From: Xanthostigma xanthostigma
Taxonomy: Eukaryota; Arthropoda; Insecta; Raphidioptera; Raphidiidae
Assembly: GCA_963575645.1 (NCBI GenBank)
Contig: OY754467.1
Span: 20,419,001 to 20,483,000 of the forward strand
Reading direction: 5' to 3'
DNA length: 64,000 nucleotides
The notes beneath the pieces were generated by a model, which was given only the letters and a program-made list of their open reading frames with translations, did no database searches and was not told the origin of the DNA. Of the stretch, positions 23,864 through 34,009 are shown piece by piece. The translations under genes and the position numbers were made by a program. Positions within the stretch are counted from its first letter, which is position 1. Each line of letters opens with the position of its first letter.

Positions 23864-24262
23864 CGAATGTCAATTTTTAAACATTCGCGAATGCGAATAT
23901 TCAGTTTTAAAATCTGGCGTTATTTGTTCAATGTTGAAATTTGACAGGCGACAGATGATTGAGCGCGTAAGTCGCACGCATTCATTTGTAGTGGTTCTGG
24001 GTACTTGGTTGATTATTAGTACTAAGGTTTTATTACCTAATGTTAAAATAAACACTGTTAAAAGATATCATTGCAAAATTACCTTAGCGGAAAAACTTAA
24101 GTTGTTTTAAATAAAAGAAATAACAAAAACTTTGCGAATAAAAATGCTAAGAAATTCGTATTTATTGTCGTATTTACATTAAAAAAATGAATTTTTGAAT
24201 GTGAATATCAAAAAATATGCGATTAGTCAGGAATGTGAATGCGAATACCTATTCGTTACAGA
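23864..24262 (+). mobile_element. hAT-like MITE, copy 1
   Basis: Starts AGTGATGCAACGAATGTCAA, followed by TTTTTAAACATTCGCGAATGCG. The right end, near ATTCGTTACAGAACT, is a partial inverse. A truncated minus-strand copy with the same start is at 54000-54195. Ends beginning AGTGATG are also seen in the hAT-type element at 38155. No clear target duplication. Confidence 0.5.
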
Positions 24263-24483
24263 ACTAATATGTACTATGTATAGGTATTGTCTATTTTGAC
24301 GGAGAGTAACTCTAGAAGTAGAAGAGACCTGATTGCACAAAAATGAACTAAAAATTATAAAAGTAGTGAAGTTACCACTGGTAAATTTTTAATTTTGTAA
24401 CCATATACAACTTTTTTGATATGTAACTAAATAAAAACGTCTCTACGCCCTACCCCCCAAACTTTAGCTGAAGCCATGCAAGA

Positions 24484-25321
24484 TAGTGGCGTGTGTGAGT
24501 CGGAGGACTGGTAAATATTTTGAGCCGGAATGGAACTACCGTTCCCCCCGGTTTTCGAGGATGCTTAACACGATGGCGGCGTCAGGATTTCTCGTTGTGG
24601 TGGCCCAACCCCTCAAACCGGCCAAAAACCACCCCCGAGAGGGGTTAAATGCGATTTACTAGGTTTCCCAGTTCTCTGCAGAAAGAATTACTTTACTCCC
24701 GTTTTCGAGGATGCTGAGCACGGTGGTGGACCTGAATATCGCGTCCGACCCCTATTAACCCTTTCACCAGCCAATACTCACCTCCGAAAGGGGTGAATTT
24801 TTTTCCCCATTATCAACGGCAAATAATTGTTCTCCTCCAGTTTTCGAGGATGCTGAGCACGGTGGTGGGGCTGGATATTGCGTCAGACCCCTAACAACCC
24901 CTCCACCGACCTATACTCGCCCCCGGAAGGTGTGAATTTTTTTTTAACCAGGAAACACTTTTGTACCCGTTTCCGAGAATATTGAGAATGGGAAAATAAA
25001 AAAAAATTCACCCCTTTCGGGGGTGAGTATTGGCTGGTGGAGGGGTTGGTAGGGGTCGAACGCAATGTCCAACACCACCACCGTGCTCAGCATCTTCGAA
25101 ATCGGGGGTAAAATACTTCTTGCTGCAGGGAAACCTAGTAAATCGCGTTTAACCCCTCTCGGGGTGGTTTTTGGCCGGTTTGAGGGGTTGGGCCACGCCA
25201 ACGAAAAATTCTGACGCCGCCATCGTGTTCAGCATCCTCGAAAACGGGAGGGGGAGGTAGTTTCATTCCGGCTCAAAATATTTACCATTTTCGTGTTTTT
25301 TCCGACTCGCACACGCCACTA
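24484..25321. mobile_element. 838-bp palindromic element with repeated internal modules
   Basis: Ends TAGTGGCGTGTGTGAGTCGG and CCGACTCGCACACGCCACTA are inverted copies, and pairing continues, with interruptions, to a centre near 24960. The left half holds a recurring module, TTTTCGAGGATGCTGAGCAC and relatives (starts near 24552, 24702, 24841, diverged near 24970). The inverse appears in the right half (near 25088 and 25231). Modules contain AACCCCTC and CCGAAAGGGGTGAAT blocks and are much more GC-rich than the surroundings. Open frames here are shadows of the palindrome. No transposase. Confidence 0.7.
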
Positions 25322-26472
25322 AGAATGTGGGCAGTTCAAATAATTTTTCAGACCGTGACGCAAATATATGTACAATATATTATATGCTTTATTAAAACGT
25401 CAGCTGTAGTTCAGTTCAAAAATTGTAGTAATTGTCTAAAAGCTTCTTAAAAGCTAAAAGCACTACGCGCACTGAATCGACTCGGATCGGTACGATCGAC
25501 ACATTTTAGTATGTACGAAATTAAATGAATCTCACTGGTTCGTTTCGACCTGCTCAGACCGCACCGCCGGGCGGCCTGAACGTCTCGGCAACGACCGAAG
25601 AAGGGGCAAAATTTGCCAAATATTCTGACGGTTTTTAATTAGTAAGCTTGCAGAACATTCGTTTTGTTTGACGAAAATTTTATTGAATCACAGAATTTGC
25701 CGATTCGCTACGCAGAATAGCGTCCTGAGTCGATCGTTTCGAGTCGATTCAGTGTACATGGTGCTTATAGAATTAGATCGTCCAAGCAATGAAAAAATGT
25801 AAAGTGTATCCGTTCTTAGAAAAACTGTGCCACTTTACACTTAGAGTGCATTGTGAAAATATAAGTATTAATCAATGATTACAATTTCCGGACTTCTACT
25901 AACAAAAAACCATTTTATATGTATATTCCCATACAATGTCGTACATTTGTAGTGTGAAGTTTTTTTTTTAGGTTATATGCAGCTGTCATTATATTCGAGT
26001 CTGAATGTTTAGGTTTACACAATATCTTTTGAGAATACCGACTTTTGTATGCAAGTAGACACACTCTGACGTCGCGTCGTCTATTTAATACTATTTTATT
26101 GCGGAAAAAACGTTCTTATGTTTGTGCCCATCATAGTTATTTTTAGGGAATTTTTCTGACACCTTGACTGTTTTTTATATAGAACTTCTTATAAAATGTT
26201 ACTCTATTTCTGGGAAATCCCTTCGATTTGTTTTCGAAATTAGCAAAAAAATTCCAATGCACAATAAATAAATACGTTCATAATAAGTCATTAACTGTTT
26301 GTTTTGTTGTAAGTAAATTATGAATAATATTCAATATTTTCTTTTCGCTTGTAAATAAAGATAATTATTATTTATTAAATGTGTAAGTAGTAATAAGTAA
26401 AATAAAATGTCGTAAGCTTATTGCATGAATTAAATTATTTAAAAAGACTGAATGCTGCGCTCGACCCTTCAA

Positions 26473-26640
26473 ATTTGTATTAATTTATTCGTTTCTTACT
26501 CGCGATGCACGTTTGCTCAAATTTATAATTAATACGTTATCCATTTGTTTCGGTCGTTTGCGAGAATTTGTAATTATTTAGTGCATTACCCACTCACTAC
26601 GCTCGTTCGCTCGAATTTATAATATGCGACGCATTATTAT
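26473..26640 (+). repeat. Imperfect tandem repeat, period 45-49 bp
   Basis: AATTT(A/G)TAATTAATACGTTA and relatives start near 26473, 26521, 26566 and 26615. Units include CACTACGCTCGTTCGCTCG-like sequence. Confidence 0.6.
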
Positions 26641-27899
26641 TGGGGATAGCTCTAGTTTTATATTTCACATAAACTTTATTTCATTCCAACTTGGAATCAG
26701 TCTGATTTGAATCCGATCGAACCTAGGTCGCGCAGCTACTAGTGTATAAACCTAAACCTTTCTCAAGAAACACACCATCAAATATTAAAATCTACATTCA
26801 AAACGCGTTTACTAAAGCATAGAAAGCCATAATATATTTTTGGATTTTTAACGAAAGCATATAGTTATTTAGTTTGTGGTATTAGACAGTGCTATTCATT
26901 AGAGCACCAAAACATTAAAAAATACAAATCACATGAATATAAAGATTAAAAATTTTCTTATAAATTTTTATAGTTTTCTAGTTTAATAATGCCAAAAATG
27001 TATGAGAATTTATTAGTTATTATATTTTGTGCATAACAAAAATAATATGTTGTTAAAAAAGTTTAAAACATAAATCGGTGGACCTAATATACATTACCAC
27101 GTGTTTTGAGACAATATGGCCACCTTTTAATGCTTTCTTAAGTCCCGGCAGCAGGCAGGAGAGGCACATGATGTATAGCGGCACACGACACCGAGTGCGC
27201 GATCGTTTTTATATTATATACTTATTGTAATTTTTTATCTTCACACCCATTAAAAACATGTGTTGTTCTCAGCGTTTCTCACTGCAGATTTCCAGCATTT
27301 TTAAGTAACGTATGAACTGATATGTCTTCAAAAATTCAGAACTATTAAAATAAACCAGCAGAACGTGATATTTTCTCAAAACGATAACTATTTTATGAGG
27401 ATCTTTTTTTCAGTGCTTATAATAAGTTTTGGGGCTACATTTCTGAGTTTGGAAGCCGTCCTTTCGTTGAAAACACTACAGCTTTCGTGAGCTTATTCTG
27501 CTACCTCCCAAGCTCTATGCTACCTAATCCAGAATTCCCCTTCTTTGTACTTGTTGCAGGCCTGTAACAGTTTAAACAAAACGTGTTTATAGAAAGTTTT
27601 TTACACGGCTGCTACAGGCCTAGAAAACCTTTTTGTAGATTGGAGCAGACATCGAAATGTTAGGAAATATTATTTAAATTTGGAAAACTAAGGAAGAATT
27701 CGGTATACATTTTTGTTAGGAATTTTCCGGAAGTATCATTTTTTTTTTAAATTTTCCATAATTATTCGGAAGTTTCGGAAATTCGTCTCTGAAAAAAATG
27801 CTGAAATTATTATTTTTCTGAATCAAACGCAAGTTTACAGCGCGCTAAGATCTAGCGGCATAAAGAAAATAATCATAGATTTGATAGATAGACAGATTG

Positions 27900-28475
27900 T
27901 AAATTATAGACGCTTAACAGCTGTGGTCATTAGCATCCAGGCCCGGCAGGTATAGTGGGTTGAGTGGGTAGCATGACCCACTTGAAAAATCCCGAGTAGG
28001 AAAATACCCACTCGAAATAATCGAACATCATTTATCATTAACTATGTCCATTTACAAATTTCAAATTTAACGCGGGAAACAAGCGCGGTCGGAGAGTGCG
28101 CATAGTGTACGCGCACATATAACACTCATTTTTGCCAATGACGGCTGCATATAGCCATGTAGGTGTACTATATGTATATATTCATTATTAATTTATTATA
28201 AATATGAGCAAAGAACACAATAAAAACAATTGTAGCAATTTCTCGTGATTTGAATATCTATGAAAATTATATTTTGAAATTTTTTCCTGATCAATATACG
28301 TTTTTGCCTACCCCCCCCCCCCTGTTCCCGCTAATATTTAATCAATTACCCACTCGAGCCGGACATGACCTGCCGGGCCTGTCAGCGTCTATATGTTTAT
28401 TAGAGAATCTGCTAGCCAGCATACACAAACCGACTGGTATGAGCTCGGGTTTCTGGGAGCGGTAATTCCTAAAAG
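27900..28475 (+). repeat. Dispersed repeat U, interrupted by a hAT element
   Basis: TAGACGCTTAACAGCTGTGG and TCAT lie left of the insertion. TCAGCGTCTATATGTTTATT, AGAGAATCTGC and ACAAACCGACTGGTATGAGC lie right of it. The uninterrupted relative is on the minus strand at 45640-45775, which fixes the insertion point. Confidence 0.75.
27938..28381. mobile_element. hAT-type non-autonomous element nested in repeat U
   Basis: Ends CAGGCCCGGCAGGT and ACCTGCCGGGCCTG are perfect 14-bp inverted copies. Flanking 8-mers TTAGCATC (27930-27937) and TCAGCGTC (28382-28389) agree at six of eight positions, and the empty paralogue reads TCAGTGTC. 444 bp; interior includes tandem GTGGGT-type sequence but no transposase. 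Confidence 0.8.
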
Positions 28476-30281
28476 ACTTTAGAGTGTATATTATATTCCA
28501 GTGTATCCCCTGAGAATAGACGAGTAGTGGCGTGCGTTGATTCTTCCAACTGGTTCAATTCGTTAGCTATTCAACTGTTTCTGTTTTTAGAATTAACTAT
28601 TGAACTACGTCTTCGTCTATCAGTAACAAAACGCAAATCGAACGAAATGAAACTGACACACTAAGTAATTACATATAATACATGCGTGCAATCTTTGTTT
28701 CTTGAGCTGTGATTGGTCAGTCGGTACAGTCGAACGGCAGTATTAGTATGCGTTTGTTTACATCTATGAACGTCGTATCAAAAATTAATGGAGTATAGAT
28801 GTGATGTGCTCCTCATTAAACCAACGAAATACAGACAGTTTTTTTGCAACTTTATCTGAGGTCGCAACTCGCAACGCTCCAGCCTACCATTCTTTGACAA
28901 ACTAGTTAATTATATCAACTGTTTTTTCGACTAGCTGACGTGGCACACGTTACAGTTTCGTTTAGTTGATGCTAAAATCGTCAACGACTCATCACTGTAT
29001 GGTACAAACCATATCAGTTCTTAGGTAAAAAAATTGTCTGCCACGATGATTGTCGCGCGATAATGGTCTGCCATTGTTATTTTTCAATAGCAATAATAAT
29101 ATATTATTAAATTTCCAAATGGCAGACGTGGTCAAATACTTTGAAAATTAGTCAAATTTTGTACCTGTCGCACCTGAGTACGGGCCACGGCGGCCACTCC
29201 GGACTTAGTGAGTCCCCACTCCATGTATGGTAGGTATAGGAGACTCACTGTGTAAAAAATCAGGTCTGGTCAAATACATACTGGTAGCCGATCACTGGCT
29301 CTTATACTAATACCTTTGATGAATTCCTAAAGGCAGGTTTATATTGATCAGTTTTATTAAATATTCAAATTGACGAATTAATGAAAAGTGTATGCATAGG
29401 CATTCGATGGAATTTGATTGATTAATGTACCTTCAATCCTTCAGTCGGATTAATCAATCCTTTTAAAACCGCTTCGAACCTATCAATTTGATTGACAAAT
29501 AAAATTGACCCGTCTAACAACCTTGTCTGAAAATAGGACGAGTCGATTTAAAATGAAATAGGGTAGGGATATTGTGTAATAATGCATTCTCAATACTTCT
29601 TGAACGTCTGAATAATAAAACATTATAAAAATTAATAACAAACTTATTTATATTATTTCTATTACTAAAGATCTATTCAGGAATATTTCATTTAATTTTA
29701 ATTAGCGTAATATTTTAGGTGAAAAAAATTCAAAAATGTATTGTTACGTGTGTTTAAGCTATTTGTTTACATTTTAATTGCCTATCTTCTATAACTTTAT
29801 ACCTATAACTACTAATATGACACACTTATGCAGAATGGATTGTCAAAAAATTGATTTGACAATGATCTTAGCATGTGATCATTTATAATTACAGTTTTCA
29901 TCATCAGGAGAAATCTAATGTCGTATTCAAACTCACTGTCATCTAGAACATTAGATTGTACTCATATAAAAACAAATGATTGATTTACATAGAAAAATGA
30001 TCGCTTTTCAAGTAGAAGTTTGCTCAGAATGCGTAGAAAAACATTGTGTCGACGTGGCAATTGTACAAAAAACGATGCTCAATACATGTATACACAGTTT
30101 AGGAAAAATATCGTTTCAATCGATCAATTATTTTCGAGGAGTATTGATTCAAAGTTCTACAATATTTTTCGTATTTATGGCAGACCAGACGTCGCGTCGG
30201 TCAATTTGATTAGCGAAAATTGATTATCTCCGTTAAATTTATCATGATGTTATACTAGTATTATGAGTAGAAACGTCCTGA

Positions 30282-31001
30282 TCTATACTAATATAATATG
30301 TATACTAATATATAAAGCAGAAGAGTTTGTTTGTTTGTTTAAATGCGCTAATCTCAGGAACTACTCGTTCAAATTGTTGGATAGCCCATTTATCGAGGAA
30401 GGCTATAGGCTATATAATATCACGTTACGACTAATATGAGCGGAAAATCAACGAAAAATGTTGCAGAATGTCAGTCAACATTTTTCACCATATACTTATA
30501 TTCAGGTGAAATGCCCTAATAGAACATTCCAATATTAGCGGCGCACGTACCGAATATCGGTTAGCTCAGTCGGTAGAGCGCTCGACTCTTAATCTCAGGG
30601 TCGTGGGTTCGAGCCCCGCCTTGGACGAAAATGTTTTTAATGTTTTTTTTTATTATTTTCTACATTGCTTTTTTCTAAGGCTATCATTTAAATTTATTTT
30701 AGATTTATTTACAACTAATTAAAATTAAATAAATCCAAATAATAGCTCATTTGAAAACTATTACAGTACCTATATAATATAAAAATAATTTTCTTACAGT
30801 GTTTTCAATTAAATATTTATTATATTTTATTAATTATACAGTAATTATTGATTTAAAAGAAAAAATATTTTCATCAAAAATGGAGGTTTGAGTTTAAAAT
30901 AAGTAATAAATCTTGGTAAACTAAGATGAATGTGCGTACTCATGTCCCTTCCTTCCCCATTCGTTCTTTATCACCCGGGTGAAACCGGACGGGACCGCTA
31001 C
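30282..31001 (-). repeat. Dispersed repeat R1, copy 3 (with tRNA-like insert)
   Basis: Minus strand starts near 31001 with GCGGTCCCGTCCGGTTTCAC and ends at about 30282 with the AAACAAACAAACTCTTC ... TTAGTATA terminus. As in copy 2, a tRNA-like cassette lies in the middle in the opposite orientation to the repeat. Confidence 0.8.
30555..30627 (+). pseudogene. tRNA-Lys(CUU)-like cassette with intact Pol III boxes
   Basis: TTAGCTCAGTCGGTAGAGCG is a near-perfect A box, GACTCTTAATCTCAGGG gives loop CTCTTAA with CTT in the anticodon position (30588-30590), and GGGTTCGAGCCCC is the B box. The T arm has one weak pair; the anticodon stem keeps two pairs; the acceptor strands do not pair. T-rich runs (from about 30630) could terminate Pol III. 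It is a tRNA-derived domain of a repeat, not a working tRNA gene. Confidence 0.75.
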
Positions 31002-31164
31002 TATATAAACAGCAAGACTTTAAGATCTGTTCCGTTCCTATAGTATTTTTTAAAACGTTTTCCGTGAATGAAAACTTGCCATTGCTATTGATACGTTTCG
31101 GTTTTCTAGAATATATTGAGAGAGCGGAAGCACACGAAAACACTTTCCTAAATTAAGTATCTTT

Positions 31165-31630
31165 TTATTAAACGCTTTATATTAGCTTGGGTTGTAACTA
31201 ACTATGTATGTATGTATGCATGTAACGGAATCTTTGAGCATAATTTTCACCAATTTCCCGAAGTCTGATTAATTTGAAACTTTGCATACGTATCAAGGAC
31301 CGATGACAATGCAATAATTTGATAACAGTTTCCCATTATCCTTATTAGGACCCCCAGGATTAATAAATTCTTTTATAGATCCTCAAACTAAAAAGTGAAA
31401 AATAAAATATAGTTTAAAAAAAACTAAAAAACACGCTTTATATCGAACTAAAAAGTAAAAAATAATTTTTTTAAAATAAGCTTAAAAAGCGTTGGGCGCT
31501 CGATGTACGAAAATGTGGAACAAAGCGCCCCACGCTTTTTAAGCTTATTTTAAAAAAATTATTTTTTACTTTTTAGTTCGATATAAAGCGTGTTTTTTAG
31601 TTTTTTTTAAACTATATTTTTTTATGTAAA
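31165..31630. mobile_element. Foldback repeat P, copy 2, with perfect 82-bp hairpin
   Basis: The left flank begins near TTAAACGCTTTATATTAGC, as in copy 1 at 23191. Within it, 31411-31492 and 31532-31613 are identical inverted arms of 82 nt separated by 39 nt. The loop itself continues pairing (GGGCGCT with AGCGCCC). The arms include ACACGCTTTATATCGAACTA. No coding capacity. Confidence 0.85.
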
Positions 31631-32219
31631 CGCATAGGTTCGTATTATATAACCGTGGCACAATTTCATTACGTTTTGCAAAATAAAAGACACTTCTTTA
31701 AGACGTCCATTTTTCAAGTCATAAAAATTTTCACGAGAAGAGCTACTTAATTTGAGTTGGTAATTATACAAGATGAATGCATCAAACACTTTGATGTCTG
31801 CTCGTTTCCAATTCCAGAAATGACTTTTAAACAATGGAAATGGCTTTTTTGCACACCCTACTATAAAATATCTACTTTTTATGTCTGTACAGCGATAGTA
31901 AACTGCATCATTTCGCACTAGTGTGCAAAGTAAAACAAAAATAAATGTAATCTTATCAATATAACAGTGAGTATCAAAAGCGTCCTGCCATTTACCATTT
32001 AATTTCATAAGATGAACAGAGATAACATGCGATACAAAGAAGGTTTAGTTTTTGTAAACAATTCACGTGAAATGCAATATGACCGCACACACAGAATATG
32101 AAATTTGTCAGTATATTATTGTGAAGCAGATACATGAACAAAAAATGTAGTATATATCTCGAGTGTAATGCTTTTATGGCTCGTGTGACTATTAAACTCG
32201 CTGGCGTTTGTTTTTCCAT

Positions 32220-33576
32220 AATGTCATAACTGGCACATAAGATATTGCATTACATTCTAGATACATAATCTACTAATGAAAAAGTGGAATGTAGTTCACC
32301 GTTGTGACGTCACCTTTAAAGCAACGTTAGAGATCTAAAAGTGTATAAAAGTTAAAAAACCGAAACGGAACAACTGTTTTCTCTAATGTCAAATGAAAAA
32401 GTATTCAGTAAATAGAATGCGGCAGAATGCGTGTTCGATTCCTTTTTTGCTGATTCACTTGTTTATACCGTTATATAAAAAAATCCTCGTCTATCCTTTC
32501 TGTTCATTTGATATCCTTTTATTGCAACAGACATTCGCGCTACAATTTTAATCGTAAAGAATATCACATTTCAGACTCTTCTTCTTCCTTCTTGATTCAT
32601 GTAAATAAACAGTAATAAAATGTTAAATTTTCAATCTTTTATAACAACACAATTAAATTTTATTGCAGTATATCATTTACATATTCTTTATTAAGAAAAG
32701 AATTTATAATAATGTCGAAAGCATAAAACCATGTTTTAATAATGTTATAATGTACGTGTAAGCTAAAGTAGACTTTATATTATGAAATCCTTAGATTGCT
32801 ATTTCCTTTTATTTATATAAGATCATTAGTGAGCTTGTTCATTATACTTTTTTGTGAGTTTTATAAAAATTTATTCTAAAAATAAATAATGAACTCAAAA
32901 TTACCGTCCAAATCAATGAAAATATACAAAAGAAGTACCGAAATACAGAACTGATGATTACGCAAAGATCTTCTCCCCGCACTAAAAAGAGACTTGCTCT
33001 CCTTACATCAATTTAATAATAACGTCCTAATAAGAATAAGAAGAATTGTCGAGGATCTATAAAATAATATTATTTTTTCTTTACAATAAGAACATTATTT
33101 TTTTTAATATGCATTGTTTCCTAACTAATGTCGAAAACATAGAATAAAAGTTAATGCGATCGCCGCGGCACAAAAATTGGTGTTATTCGCAATCTGAAAA
33201 AGTTTCACATGTCCCGCTCTTCTCAGTACGAATCTGTCTAATGTAAGAGCTCTGGAGTTGGTTTTATATTATCATTTTAAAGAATTTTCGATTTACCACT
33301 AAATTTTATTTTTAAATTACCTTTTACTATATTCAATATTCATGGCATGTTAATGACAGTTCTTGTATGTATTTCGCTCCGTTTACGTTTAGTGCTTACG
33401 CGGTTAAACCTATTAAAAAAACTCCCCTTTTTTGACCCGTGTCCAATATATACAGACGCGTCCTCCTTAACCGCGAGCCTCAACCATCGGGCTATTGACT
33501 TTTCAATTCGTTTGAAACGTAATTTTGAGTAAAGAAGTTTATTCTGGTTGTAGGTAATTTTTTATTTAATTATACG
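32220..33576. other. Intron stretch without recognised features
   Basis: AT-rich; no exon, RNA gene or repeat boundary that I can support. Confidence 0.45.
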
Positions 33577-34005
33577 GAATAGCTGCTACCCGCGGTTCCG
33601 CACAAGATTGAGATGTAACAGCGACAACGGCTCCACCGTATTGTAGTACCACTTTAAAAAAACGATGTTTATACACTGACATTTATGCCAGCAGTCTTTG
33701 CGTATATTACGTGTGAATTTTGAAATCATCCCCAATTTTACCCTCTTGAGGATTGATTTTGTAAAATCGCTGAAACACTGAATTCTTTATTTCTTACCAA
33801 AAGCCTAAATATGAATTTTCATATCCCTAATTTGAAAAATGATCGGTTCTCCATACAAAGTTCCATCCCCTTCAGAGTTGTGTTTTAAGATATCCCTCCT
33901 CATGATTCATTCTATCTCCTTGCCAAATTTTATCAAAATCTGTTCAGCTCGGTTTACGCGTGAAAGCGTAACAAAAACTCACATTCGTATTTATAATATT
34001 AGTTA
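33577..34005 (+). repeat. RTE-like noncoding repeat
   Basis: Begins near AATAGCTGCTACCCGCGGTT. It continues with CTCCTTGCCAAATTTTATCA and AAATCTGTTCAGCTCGG and ends GCGTGAAAGCGTAACAAAAA ... TTTATAATATTAGTTAGG. This series and terminus are typical of RTE-related insect repeats in this orientation. Confidence 0.6.
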
Positions 34006-34009
34006 GGTT

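Noticed and set aside
24883..25201. Overlapping minus-strand open frames
   Set aside because: They lie in the palindromic element at 24484-25321 and reflect its GC-rich repeated modules, not a protein.
31622..32008. 128-codon minus-strand open frame, the longest unassigned one
   Set aside because: No recognised motif and no matching upstream exon; a faint resemblance of KVFDAFILYN to a piggyBac C-terminal motif is too short to support a call. Probably chance in AT-rich DNA.
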